Shown: one piece after another, positions 35,954-48,216 of the stretch
Position numbering within the stretch: position 1 is the first letter of the stretch
Layout of the letters: every line of letters starts with the position of its first letter
NCBI RefSeq assembly: GCF_037975245.1
Contig: NC_092576.1
Coordinates: forward strand, 36,174,611-36,238,610
Direction: 5' to 3'
Source of the DNA: Apostichopus japonicus
Lineage: Eukaryota > Echinodermata > Holothuroidea > Aspidochirotida > Stichopodidae
Length of the DNA stretch: 64,000 nt
Translations under genes and position numbers: made by a program
Notes under the pieces: generated by a model
The model's input: the letters and a program-made list of their open reading frames with translations, nothing else
What the model was told of the DNA's origin: nothing
The model's database searches: none

Positions 35954-38900
35954 GGTGTGTCCATTAGAGCTGACAGGTATGAGTAATGCCTAGAGGTGCG
36001 CCTGTAGTGCCTATATTTGCACGTGTGTTCATTAGAGTTGGCAGGTATGAGTATTGCCTAGAGGTGCCCCTGTAGTGCCTATATTTGCATGTGTGTCTAT
36101 TAGAGCTGACAGGTATGAGTAATGCCTAGAGGTGCGCCTGTAGTGCCTATATTTGCACGTGTGTTCATTAGAGTTGGCAGGTATGAGTAATGCCTAGAGG
36201 TGCCCCTGTAGTGCCTATATTTGCATGTGTGTTCATTAGAGCTGACAGGTATGAGTAATGCCTAGAGGTGCCCCTGTAGTGCCTATATTTGCATGTGTGT
36301 CTATTAGAGCTGACAGGTATGAGTAATGCCTAGAGGTGTGCCTGTAGTGCCTATATTTGCACGTGTGTTCATTAGAGCTGACAGGTATGAGTAATGCCTA
36401 GAGGTGCGCCTGTAGTGCCTATATTTGCACGTGTGTTCATTGGAGTTGGCAGGTATGAGTATTGCCTAGAGGTGCCCCTGTAGTGCCTATATTTGCATGT
36501 GTGTTCATTAGAGCTGACAGGTATGAGTAATGCCTAGAGGTGCCCCTGTAGTGCCTATATTTGCATGTGTGTCTATTAGAGCTGACAGGTATGAGTAATG
36601 CCTAGAGGTGCCCCTGTAGTGCCTATATTTGCACGTGTGTTCATTAGAGCTGACAGGTATGAGTATTGTCTAGAGGTGCCCCTGTAGTGCCTATATTTGC
36701 ATGTGTGTCTATTAGAGCTGACAGGTATGAGTCATGCCTAGAGGTGCCCCTGTAGTGCCTATATTTGCACGTGTGTTCATTAGAGCTGGTAGGTATGAGT
36801 AATGCCTAGAGGTGCGCCTGTAGTGCCTATATTTGCATGTGTGTCTATTAGAGCTGGTAGGTATGAGTAATGCCTAGAGGTGCGCCTGTAGTGCCTATAT
36901 TTGCACGTGTGTTCATTAGAGCTGACAGGTATGAGTAATGCCTAGAGGTGCCCCTGTAGTGCCTATATTTGCATACATTCTATTAGAGCTGACAGGTATG
37001 AGTAATGCCGAGAGGTGCGCCTGTAGTGCCTATATTTGCACGTGTGTTCATAAGAGCTGACAGGTATGAGTAATGCCTAGAGGTGCCCCTGTAGTGCCTA
37101 TATATGTGCATGTGTGTCCATTAGAGCTGACAGGTATGAGTAATGCCTAGAGGTGCCCCTGTAGTGCCTATATTTGCATGTGTGTCTATTAGAGCTGACA
37201 GGTATGAGTAATGCCTAGAGGTGCCCCTGTAGTGCCTATATTTGCACGTGTGTTCATTAGAGCTGACAGGTATGAGTAATGCCTAGAAGTGCCCCTGTAG
37301 TGCCTATATTTGCGCGTGTGTTCATTAGAGCTGACAGGTATGAGTAATGCCTAGAGGTGCGCCTGTAGTGCCTATATTTGCACGTGTGTTCATTAGAGCT
37401 GACAGGTATGAGTAATGCCTAGAGGTGCGCCTGTAGTGCCTATATGTGCATGTGTGTCCATTAGAGCTGACAGGTATGAGTAATGCCTGTAGGTGCCCAT
37501 GGAGTGCCTCTATTTGCATGTCTGTCCATTAGAGCTGACAGGTATGAGTAATGCCTAGAGGTGCCCCTGTAGTGCCTATATTTGCACGTGTGTTCATTAG
37601 AGCTGACAGGTATGAGTAATGCCTAGAGGTGCGCCTGTAGTGCCTATATGTGCACGTGTGTTCATTAGAGCTGACAGGTATGAGTAATGCCTAGAGGTGC
37701 GCCTGTAGTGCCTATATTTGCATGTGTGTCCATTAGAGCTGACAGGTATGAGTAATGCCTAGAGGTGCGCCTGTAGTGCCTATATTTGCACGTGTGTTCA
37801 TTAGAGCTGACAGGTATGAGTAATGCCTAGAGGTGTGCCTGTAGTGCCTATATGTGCATGTGTGTCCATTAGAGCTGACAGGTATGAGTAATGCCTGTAG
37901 GTGCCCATGGAGTGCCTCTATTTGCATGTATGTCCATTAGAGCTGACAGGTATGAGTAATGCCTAGAGGTGTGCCTGTAGTGCCTATATTTGCACGTGTG
38001 TTCATTAGAGCTGACAGGTATGAGTAATGCCTAGAGGTGCGCCTGTAGTGCCTATATTTGCACGTGTGTTCATTAGAGCTGGTAGGTATGAGTAATGCCT
38101 AGAGGTGCGCCTGTAGTGCCTATATTTGCACGTGTGTTCATTAGAGCTGACAGGTATGAGTATTGTCTAGAGGTGCCCCTGTAGTGCCTATATTTGCATG
38201 TGTGTCCATTAGAGCTGACAGGTATGAGTAATGCCTAGAGGTGCGCCTGTAGTGCCTATATTTGCACGTGTGTTCATTAGAGCTGGTAGGTATGAGTAAT
38301 GCCTAGAGGTGCGCCTGTAGTGCCTATATTTGCACGTGTGTTCATTAGAGCTGACAGGTATTGAGTATTGTCTAGAGGTGCCCCTGTAGTGCCTATATTT
38401 GCATGTGTGTCTATTAGAGCTGACAGGTATGAGTAATGCCTAGAGGTGCGCCTGTAGTGCCTATATTTGCACGTGTGTTCATTAGAGCTGACAGGTATGA
38501 GTAATGCCTAGAGGTGTGCCAGTAGTGCCTTTATTTGCACGTGTGTTCATTAGAGCTGACAGGTATGAGTAATGCCTAGAGGTGCCCTTGTAGATATTTG
38601 CATGTGTGTCTATTAGAGCTGACAGGTATGAGTAATGCCGAGAGGTGCGCCTGTAGTGCCTATATTTGCACGTGTGTTCATTAGAGCTGACAGGTATGAG
38701 TAATGCCTAGAGGTGCCCCTGTAGTGCCTATATGTGCATGTGTGTCCATTAGAGCTGACAGGTATGAGTAATGCCTAGAGGTGCCCCTGTAGTGCCTATA
38801 TTTGCATGTGTGTCTATTAGAGCTGGTAGGTATGAGTAATGCCTAAAGGTGCCCCTGTTGTGCCTATATTTGCACGTGTGTTCATTAGAGCTGACAGGTA

Positions 38901-41900
38901 TGAGTAATGCCTAGAGGTGCCCCTGTAGTGCCTATATTTGCGTGTGTGTTCATTAGAGCTGACAGGTATGAGTACTGCCTAGAGGTGCGCCTGTAGTGCC
39001 TATATTTGCACGTGTGTTCATTAGAGCTGACAGGTATGAGTAATGCCTAGAGGTGTGCCTGTAGTGCCTGTATGTGCATGTGTGTCCATTAGAGCTGACA
39101 GGTATGAGTAATGCCTGTAGGTGCCCATGGAGTGCCTCTATTTGCATGTCTGTCCATTAGAGCTGACAGGTATGAGTAATGCCTAGAGGTGCGCCTGTAG
39201 TGCCTATATTTGCACGTGTGTTCATTAGAGCTGGTAGGTATGAGTAATGCCTAGAGGTGCGCCTGTAGTGCCTATATTTGCACGTGTGTTCATTAGAGCT
39301 GACAGGTATGAGTATTGTCTAGAGGTGCCCCTGTAGTGCCTATATTTGCATGTGTGTCTATTAGAGCTGACAGGTATGAGTAATGCCTAGAGGTGCGCCT
39401 GTAGTGCCTATATTTGCACGTGTGTTCATTAGAGCTGACAGGTATGAGTAATGCCTAGAGGTGTGCCAGTAGTGCCTTTATTTGCACGTGTGTTCATTAG
39501 AGCTGACAGGTATGAGTAATGCCTAGAGGTGCCCTTGTAGATATTTGCATGTGTGTCTATTAGAGCTGACAGGTATGAGTAATGCCGAGAGGTGCGCCTG
39601 TAGTGCCTATATTTGCACGTGTGTTCATTAGAGCTGACAGGTATGAGTAATGCCTAGAGGTGCCCCTGTAGTGCCTATATGTGCATGTGTGTCCATTAGA
39701 GCTGACAGGTATGAGTAATGCCTAGAGGTGCCCCTGTAGTGCCTATATTTGCACGTGTGTTCATTAGAGCTGACAGGTATGAGTAATGCCTAGAGGTGCC
39801 CCTGTAGTGCCTATATTTGCGTGTGTGTTCATTAGAGCTGACAGGTATGAGTACTGCCTAGAGGTGCGCCTGTAGTGCCTATATTTGCACGTGTGTTCAT
39901 TAGAGCTGACAGGTATGAGTAATGCCTAGAGGTGCCCCTGTAGTGCCTATATTTGCATGTGTGTCTATTAGAGCTGACAGGTATGAGTAATGCCTAGAGG
40001 TGCGCCTGTAGTGCCTATATTTGCACGTGTGTTCATTAGAGCTGGTAGGTATGAGTAATGCCTAGAGGTGCGCCTGTAGTGCCTGTATGTGCATGTGTGT
40101 CCATTAGAGCTGACAGGTATGAGTAATGCCTGTAGGTGCCCATGGAGTGCCTCTATTTGCATGTATGTCCATTAGAGCTGACAGGTATGAGTAATGCCTA
40201 GAGGTGTGCCTGTAGTGCCTATATTTGCACGTGTGTTCATTAGAGCTGACAGGTATGAGTAATGCCTAGAGGTGCGCCTGTAGTGCCTATATTTGCACGT
40301 GTGTTCATTAGAGCTGGTAGGTATGAGTAATGCCGAGAGGTGAGCCTGTAGTGCCTATATTTGCACGTGTGTTCATTAGAGCTGACAGGTATGAGTATTG
40401 TCTAGAGGTGCCCCTGTAGTGCCTATATTTGCATGTGCGTCCATTAGAGCTGACAGGTATGAGTAATGCCTAGAGGTGCGCCTGTAGTGCCTATATTTGC
40501 ACGTGTGTTCATTAGAGCTGGTAGGTATGAGTAATGCCTAGAGGTGCGCCTGTAGTGCCTATATTTGCACGTGTGTTCATTAGAGCTGACAGGTATGAGT
40601 ATTGTCTAGAGGTGCCCCTGTAGTGCCTATATTTGCATGTGTGTCTATTAGAGCTGACAGGTATGAGTAATGCCTAGAGGTGCGCCTGTAGTGCCTATAT
40701 TTGCACGTGTGTTCATTAGAGCTGACAGGTATGAGTAATGCCTAGAGGTGTGCCAGTAGTGCCTATATTTGCACGTGTGTTCATTAGAGCTGACAGGTAT
40801 GAGTAATGCCTAGAGGTGCCCTTGTAGATATTTGCATGTGTGTCTATTAGAGCTGACAGGTATGAGTAATGCCGAGAGGTGCGCCTGTAGTGCCTATATT
40901 TGCACGTGTGTTCATTAGAGCTGGTAGGTATGAGTAATGCCTAGAGGTGCCCCTGTAGTGCCTATATGTGCATGTGTGTCCATTAGAGCTGACAGGTATG
41001 AGTAATGCCTAGAGGTGCCCCTGTAGTGCCTATATTTGCATGTGTGTCTATTAGAGCTGGTAGGTATGAGTAATGCCTATAGGTGCCCCTGTTGTGCCTA
41101 TATTTGCACGTGTGTTCATTAGAGCTGACAGGTATGAGTAATGCCTAGAGGTGCCCCTGTAGTGTCTATATTTGCGTGTGTGTTCATTAGAGCTGACAGG
41201 TATGAGTACTGCCTAGAGGTGCGCCTGTAGTGCCTATATTTGCACGTGTGTTCATTAGAGCTGACAGGTATGAGTAATGCCTAGAGGTGCGCCTGTAGTG
41301 CCTGTATGTGCATGTGTGTCCATTAGAGCTGACAGGTATGAGTAATGCCTGTAGGTGCCCATGGAGTGCCTCTATTTGCATGTCTGTCCATTAGAGCTGA
41401 CAGGTATGAGTAATGCCTAGAGGTGCCCCTGTAGTGCCTATATTTGCACGTGTGTTCATTAGAGCTGACAGGTATGAGTAATGCCTAGAGGTGCGCCTGT
41501 AGTGCCTATATGTGCACGTGTGTTCATTAGAGCTGACAGGTATGAGTAATGCCTAGAGGTGCGCCTGTAGTGCCTATATGTGCATGTGTGTCCATTAGAG
41601 CTGACAGGTATGAGTAATGCCTGTAGGTGCCCATGGAGTGCCTCTATTTGCACGTGTGTCCATTAGAGCTGACAGGTATGAGTAATGCCTAGAGGTGCCC
41701 ATGGAGTGCATCTATTTGCATGTGTGTTCATTAGAACTGACAGGTATGAGTAATGCCTAGAGGTGCCCCTGTAGTGCCTATATGTGCATGTATGTCCATT
41801 AGAGCTGACAGGTATGAGTAATGCCTGTAGGTGCCCATGGAGTGCCTCTATTTGCATGTATGTCCATTAGAGCTGACAGGTATGAGTAATGCCTAGAGGT

Positions 41901-43573
41901 GCCCCTGTAGTGCCTCTATTTGCATGTGTGTCCATTAGAGCTGACAGGTATGAGTAATGCCTAGAGGTGCCAATGGAGTGCATCTATTTGCATGTGTGTT
42001 CATTAGAGCTGACAGGTATGAGTAATGCCTAGAGGTGCCCCTGTAGTGCCTATATGTGCATGTATGTCCATTAGAGCTGACAGGTATGAGTAATTCCTGT
42101 AGGTGCCCATGGAGTGCCTCTATTTGCATGTATGTCCATAATAGAGCTGACAGGTATGAGTAATGCCTAGAGGTGCCCCTGTAGTGCCTATATTTGCATG
42201 TGTGTCTATTAGAGCTGACAGGTATGAGTAATGCCTAGAGGTGCGCCTGTAGTGCCTATATTTGCACGTGTGTTCATTAGAGCTGGTAGGTATGAGTAAT
42301 GCCTAGAGGTGCGCCTGTAGTGCCTATATTTGCACGTGTGTTCATTAGAGCTGACAGGTATGAGTAATGCCTAGAGGTGCGCCTGTAGTGCCTATATTTG
42401 CACGTGTGTTCATTAGAGCTGACAGGTATGAGTAATGCCTAGAGGTGCCCCTGTAGTGCCTATATTTGCACGTGTGTTCATTAGAGCTGGTAGGTATGAG
42501 TAATGCCTAGAGGTGCGCCTGTAGTGCCTATATTTGCACGTGTGTTCATTAGAGCTGACAGGTATGAGTAATGCCTAGAGGTGCGCCTGTAGTGCCTATA
42601 TTTGCACGTGTGTTCATTAGAGCTGGTAGGTATGAGTAATGCCTAGAGGTGCGCCTGTAGTGCCTATATTTGCACGTGTGTTCATTAGAGCTGACAGGTA
42701 TGAGTAATTCCTAGAGGTGCGCCTGTAGTGCCTATATTTGCATGTGTGTTCATTAGAGCTGACAGGTATGAGTAATGCCTAGAGGTGCGCCTGTAGTGCC
42801 TATATTTGCACGTGTATTCATTAGAGCTGGTAGGTATGAGTAATGCCTAGAGGTGCGCCTGTAGTGCCTATATTTGCACGTGTGTTCATTAGAGCTGACA
42901 GGTATGAGTAATGCCTAGAGGTGCGCCTGTAGTGCCTATAGTTGCACGTGTGTTCATTAGAGCTGACAGGTATGAGTAATGCCTAGAGGTGCGCCTGTAG
43001 TGCCTATATTTGCACGTGTGTTCATTAGAGCTGGGAGGTATGAGTAATGCCTAGAGGTGCGCCTGTAGTGCCTATATTTGCACGTGTGTTCATTAGAGCT
43101 GACAGGTATGAGTAATGCCTAGAGGTGCGCCTGTAGTGCCTATATTTGCACGTGTGTTCATTAGAGCTGACAGGTATGAGTAATGCCTAGAGGTGCCCCT
43201 GTAGTGCCTATATTTGCACGTGTGTTCATTAGAGCTGGTAGGTATGAGTAATGCCTAGAGGTGCCCATGGAGTGCATATATTTGCATGTGTGTTCATTAG
43301 AACTGACAGGTATGAGTAATGCCTAGAGGTGCCCATGGAGTGCCTCTATTTGCATGTGTGTCCACTAGAGCTGACATGTATGAGTAATGCCTAGAGGTGC
43401 CCATGGAGTGCCTCTATTTGCATGTGTGTCCACTAGAGCTGACAGGTACGAGTAATGCCAAGAGGTGCCCATGGAGTGCATCAATTTGCATGTGTGTTCA
43501 TTAGAACTGACAGGTATGAGTAATGCCTAGAGGTGCGCCTGTAGTGACTGTATTTGCATGTGTGTCCACTAGA
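35954..43573 (+). repeat. 68-bp satellite array, about 112 units, inside ATG101 intron 2
   Basis: The unit core is TTAGAGCTGACAGGTATGAG, then TAATGCCTAGAGGTGCGCCT, then GTAGTGCCTATATTTGCACG, then TGTGTTCA. Variants include GCTGGTAGGT for GCTGACAGGT, CCCATGGAGTGCCTC for CGCCTGTAGTGCCTA (enriched at the right end), and a shortened unit with CCCTTGTAGATATTTGC (about 38586, 39532, 40810). Higher-order copying is visible: blocks near 37733 and 38953 recur about 2234 bp later. The last unit, with GTAGTGACTGTATTTGCATG, is shared with copy II. Three units make 204 bp, which explains the repeated 64-codon minus-strand frames; these are not genes. Confidence 0.98.
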
Positions 43574-43799
43574 CATCCTTATAAATAAGTGAAAATACTT
43601 GCAAAACAACCTCAATCATATGTTTAAGGCACTAAACAAGATCATCAAAAACTTAAAGCCTATAAACCGGCAAATCTACTTGAGCATACAATAACAATTA
43701 ATATGCCTTCTGCCTTCATACCCACTAGTGGATATATAACTGCAACAGCAATTGCAAAACTCGGTAAATTACCTTTAAAAATAAACACTAATGGATCTT

Positions 43800-45760
43800 G
43801 TGTTTTTGTTACAGGTGGCTGAAACAGTATGTATGCGATCGGGTCAATGCAGGACATTGTCAGTAACATTGCCACAGCAGAGTGGGTACCTCGTTTGCAC
43901 CAAGATGAGGAAGATGGTACAATCATCAAGAGAAACAATGGGTTAGTGTAGATTTCTTGAAAGAAAAGATCGTTCAACAGCTTTATGGACTAGAAAGTTA
44001 CTGTGAGAATATCTTGATAACAAGGCAGGCCAGGCAATACCACTCTCCCGGGAGGAGAACTTAGCCAAGAAAAAAAAATTCCCTTCCCGGTAGCTGGACT
44101 GTTTCACAGAAGTAAACTTCTGGAGTTTTACTCACAAGACCTCTAGCCACCAAGTTCCTAAACTACCCCCCCCCCGCCCCCCTCTACCAGAGGCAAAACC
44201 TCCTGCCAGTTTAAACAAAATTGAGCTTATCTAAGGAGAATGTTAAATCATTCTGAGCATATGATTTATTAATTAGATACTAAATGAGGGAGTCAGTGAG
44301 GTTTTCCATAATAATTGTGTTGTTGTTGCAAAGAGAGAAGATAAAATGTTTATACTCGGCACTGACTTCTCTTAGTACATTATTTTTAACAGTGTTTTGC
44401 ATTGACATTAAGTGTTGGTATTCTTACCATTATCTGCTGTAGGAGTACTACTATACATAACATTAAAACAACAAAACTTAAAAGAAACCTAACAGACTCT
44501 TACAAAATTTTAGTGTGTAGAAATACCACTATATATAATAGTATAAACAATAAAAAAAAAAACATATCCTAAAATCATACTAAATTGTTGACTGTTGGAA
44601 TACCACTCACTATACATACAATTAAAAGCAATAAGTTATGACACTTTGAAAAATATCATGCGCTATGAATTCAGCTGGTGATTAAATGTCTGCTCATTGA
44701 AATTGACCAATAACAAGTACTTTTTATGTTTCTTTTGGCATAGACTAAAAGCTTTTCAAGTGGACATATTTAATTCCCGCCGATGAGATCTGGTTTAAAG
44801 TTGGAGGTGACAAGCAAGGATGGAGGAAACTTTAGGCAGATTTTCCAAAATAGCTGATTTCACCACAATGCTGTTGTGGTCACCATATTTCCAGCTGATG
44901 ACTTCAGAGCTAACCTCAAGGGATACAACAACACTTTGAGCAACTCATGGAGTTACTCAAAGTAGAGTGGAAGTAAGTAGTTAACCAAATGTAAGTTTAC
45001 ATTTCGTCATTAAGAAAAGGTACTAAACTTTGACTAAAAAGTGGCAATCTTACAAGCCTCTATCGGCAAGGAACTAATAGCTTCATTATCTATGTTTACA
45101 TTTACGGAGAGGAGATACTACAAATCTTCATGTTTGGGGTCTACGGATATCTTCGTCTTGTTTTTGGAATTACAGGAGCCAGTGGTAAATTGATTATTAG
45201 TTATGTAGGTTATTAGTTTTCAGACCAAATGTGTCAAGGTCTGGGACGGCAATTGTTTTTTAATTCTCTTAGTGGCGAGTAAAATTTATGAAGGGTCTTT
45301 GTTCAACAGTTTTCCAATTGGCTTTCCTTTTATTTTTGAATGGGCCAGAATTTTATCTGGGTTCCCATTGACCCCCCCTTCCCCCACCCCCCTTCATGGC
45401 TAATCTACAGAAACCCAAATATACTGGATTGGATGCTTCACCATCAAAATAATGGCAGTTTGCTCTCTGTTGCTCAAGGCATTTAAATAACTGGGCAATT
45501 ATCCTTATCTTTTAACATATATATATATATTACTGTAGGCCTTCACGGTTGCCAATACTGTATCACTACCAAAGAGGAAATGAGGGTTCCATTGGAAGAG
45601 AGAGGTCGATGTCCTCTGAGATCACTGTACAATCTGAAGTAAAATGTGTAACCATACCGCCAACATGGGGAGAGACCATCAACTGCAAAGGATTACTTCA
45701 ATGTCATAGGTGATCATCTTTTTGAAGTTCCATTAGATCAGGTGAAGTAAAAGCACCTTT
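43800..45760 (+). pseudogene. Decayed transposon-type coding remnant, copy I
   Basis: Fragments in shifting frames on the + strand: DEIWFKVGGDKQGWRK (about 44785), AVVVTIFPADDFRANLKGYN (about 44872), EILQIFMFGVYGYLRLVFG then ITGASG (about 45113), HGCQYCITTKEEMRVPLEER then GRCPLRSLYNLK (about 45542), and DYFNVIGDHLFEVPLDQ (about 45690). Stops and frameshifts separate them, and GT/AG signs (for example AGTG|GTAAAT ... CTGTAG|GCC) suggest former introns. The order GGDK, FxADDxxxNL, GxYGxLxxxxGxxGASG, CxxC, NVIGxxLFxxPLDQ recalls multicopy uncharacterised invertebrate proteins I believe to be transposon-derived. The name of the family is not established here. Confidence 0.55.
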
Positions 45761-46195
45761 TTGGTTCCTTGCCTTAGCAAAAGGAAATCGGGTTTGTGTG
45801 TGTATGTGTGTGAGTCTCTGTGTGTGCATCTGTGACACTTGCTTGGGGACACTGTAACTCAACAAGGAAAAGTTGGACTAAACTCAGACTAGATATATAG
45901 ATCCGCCATAGTGAGAAGGTGTGCCGTATTGTTTCTGGTGCCTTAGGTCAGTTAGAAGCCAAAAATCAAATATTAAAGAAAAGCAATAAATCCCATTGAA
46001 AGGGTCAAGTTTTAATTTTGGGAGTAATTGTGAATGGGGTAAGGGATCGTTTCCAAACATAATGGTTATATTATCCAAGATTAACAAAGTTCAATTAAGG
46101 GTCACAAACTAGTATTTTTACAACAATTTCAGGGCAAATGTCGATCAAGGTTGGGAGTTACGCTATTGTTATGCAATAGGCGACCTGCATTTGGG

Positions 46196-46208
46196 TGACC
46201 TTTGACCT
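46196..46208 (-). promoter_or_regulatory. Perfect DR1 nuclear-receptor-type motif (sequence match only)
   Basis: The minus strand reads AGGTCAAAGGTCA, two AGGTCA half-sites spaced by one base. It lies in ATG101 intron 2 between the composite block and exon 3. No evidence of function can be read from sequence. Confidence 0.3.
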
Positions 46209-46478
46209 CAGATTGACCTCCAGTGACCTGTATTAGTTTCTTTCAAGTTGATTAATTGAATTTTCGTGGCCATATTTGATCTAAATTGTCCATAAGTTAA
46301 CTCCTCTGCAACCTTTGTGTGTGAAGTTATTAGAGATCAAGGTTTTGTTTGGTTTTGCTAAAATTCTAAATAAGTACAGGTAGGATGATTCTGTGAGTTC
46401 TTTAAACAAAGCCAGCTCTTACTCATATCACACACCCGGTCCTCAACAGGTTCTCAGAAGGACCAAGGGTTGATTTGT

Positions 46479-46750
46479 GATATTTCTGTGTGAAACTTGT
46501 TTTTACTGTACTGTAGACATGTAGTGAGATGTCTGTACATGTACTCGTATAACAGCAATGTTGCCTGTACTGAGTTACACACTTTGTAAATAACACAGAA
46601 CCACAGGAAAGGTACAGGAACACTTCTAATTTTCCATTTCTGTGTGAAACTTGTTTTTACTGTACTGTAGTCATGTAGTGAGATGTCTGTACATGTACTC
46701 ATATTACAGCAATGTTTCCTGTCCTGAGTTACACACTTTGTAAATAATAC
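46479..46750 (+). repeat. Detached block of the exon 2 junction minisatellite
   Basis: About 1.8 units of the same repeat as 33426-34873, again with ACAGAACCACAGGAAAG|GT (junction near 46608), immediately before exon 3. This implies the original array was once continuous or longer, and the composite block 34897-46112 now separates its two parts. Confidence 0.9.
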
Positions 46751-46782
46751 ATCCGTAAATAACCTTTGAATTGTTCTTGCAG

Positions 46783-46866
46783 TTTCACTACAAACAGGAA
46801 GGTGCTTTCCTCATCGGTACTGTCGGTGTGGTGGAGACTGATTGTGACTTTGTTGATTTGACATAT
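46783..46866 (+). CDS. ATG101: ATG101 exon 3
   Basis: An 84-bp exon (28 codons, phase 0 to 0) between TTCTTGCAG and TAT|GTAAGT. It encodes [15 protein letters not shown] followed by [13 protein letters not shown]. This is the highly conserved ATG101 segment F-(H/S)Y-KxEG-x-(Y/F)-x-IG-T-VG...DCDF-(I/V)-D-(F/L)-TYV of the HORMA fold. Intron 2, ahead of it, is about 13.3 kb and almost entirely repeat-derived. Confidence 0.96.
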
Positions 46867-47450
46867 GTAAGTAAAACTTTCATACATGTTTCATTATCTT
46901 TGGTATACATGTGTGTAAAAGCGCTATATAGTTGAACACAAATTGATCCTTCAGATGTATGTTGCAACCTCCACATAATTGGGTACACCATATATCCAGA
47001 GGCAGGGGTGGTAGTAGGGTGTATTCCATCTTCACTTATCAACACCACAGACTAAGTCAAAGTAGATATTGGCACAAGCCTTGTATATATCTGATCTTAA
47101 GACCTTAATTTTACAGCCTTTATATCCCTCATAATTCACAATTGCACAACTAAAAACTTAATTCTGTTTGACGGATGATTTCCAGATCCCCCTACATATA
47201 TATATCGATAGTCCACTTCAACTACCCGCACCCAGAAAGATTACTGTACTGTATAACTGTAGACGATACAGTAGTCATTACTGCACTGCTCCTTACACAA
47301 CCAGAGGTATTACTGTACTGTATAAATGTAGACACTGTGTACAGTATACAGTCATTGAGTACTGCACTGCTCCTTACACACCCAGAGGTATTACTTTACT
47401 GTATGCCCTAGACAATACAGGAGTCATTGACTACTGGACTGCCCCTTACA

Positions 47451-48103
47451 CAAGGGCGGCGGAACCGGGGGGGGGGGGGGGGCACAGGGGTCACGTGCTC
47501 CCTCCCCACTTTTCCTCAGGTTAAAAATGTGCCCTTTTTCTACATAAAAATTGAGGTGTCTCAAGTTAGCAAGAGGCCAGGGAACCAGAATGAACACTTG
47601 GGGAGGGCCGTTTCCGGCCATCTGAGGGGTTTGTAAAACCAAAAATTTTCTTGTTCGCTCCGCGCCAACCGATGGTGGCGCTCCGCTCAGATAGTCGTGC
47701 ATACAACTTTGCAAATCCTGGCTACGCCCCTCACTTTTAATGAATTACTGTGGGTCAAACTCAAAGCTATTTCGAATGGAATAAATTGTTAAGATATTAA
47801 CAAGAAATAAACTCTAATTCGAAGATTCCTACATAAGCAACTAGCATGATTTCACCTCATTTTGTCTCAAAAGAAAACTTGTTCCTTGTTTCCCAATTTG
47901 CACATTGGATATTGCAGTGCTAGTATGCATATTTTCCTTGAAGGGGGGGGGGGGGGGTGTTGATGGAGTGATGTGTATACGCAAATAAGATAATACAATA
48001 AGAGTTATAAAGGTAATATAAGGCTGCATCTAATCGAATTTCTGCAAAGTGCCCTTTGATGTTGGTGCCCCCCCCCAGATTAAAAGTGCTTCCGCCGCCC
48101 TTG
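47451..48103. mobile_element. 653-bp non-autonomous hAT-like element inside the minisatellite
   Basis: The ends are CAAGGGCGGCGGAA and TTCCGCCGCCCTTG (exact inverted repeats), flanked by the 8-bp duplication CCCTTACA (47443-47450 and 48104-48111). The interior has long G and C homopolymers and no transposase. Because the target is itself a repeat, removing the element and one duplication restores a normal minisatellite unit. Confidence 0.92.
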
Positions 48104-48216
48104 CCCTTACACACCCATAGGTATTACTTTACTGTATAACTCTAAACACTACAGTAGTCATTGAGTACCGCACTGCTCCCCTACACACCCAGAGGTATTA
48201 CTTTACTGTATAACTG

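Larger units (their letters stand above)
34897..46112 (+). repeat. Composite duplicated block, copy I (in ATG101 intron 2)
   Basis: It is colinear with 51838-55938. The order is SINE-like segment, ~146-bp repeat, 68-bp satellite, then decayed transposon coding remnant, ending at the shared GGGTCACAAACTAG. The satellite is about 18 times longer here than in copy II. Outside the satellite the two copies are closely similar, so the duplication is much younger than the 8.6/57.3-kb pair. Confidence 0.93.

Noticed and set aside
37325-42129. Eight near-identical 64-codon minus-strand open frames
   Set aside because: They arise because three 68-bp units make 204 bp, a multiple of three. There is no start context, splice sites or known domain, and they exist only inside the satellite.
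35954-43573. CRISPR-like array
   Set aside because: Units abut with no unique spacers, the DNA is eukaryotic, and no cas genes are present. It is a satellite.
43660-43977. 105-codon minus-strand hydrophobic frame (and its counterpart at 53421-53630)
   Set aside because: It lies antisense over the duplicated block. The + strand fragments there form an ordered family pattern, and the minus frame has no supporting motif and is shorter in copy II.
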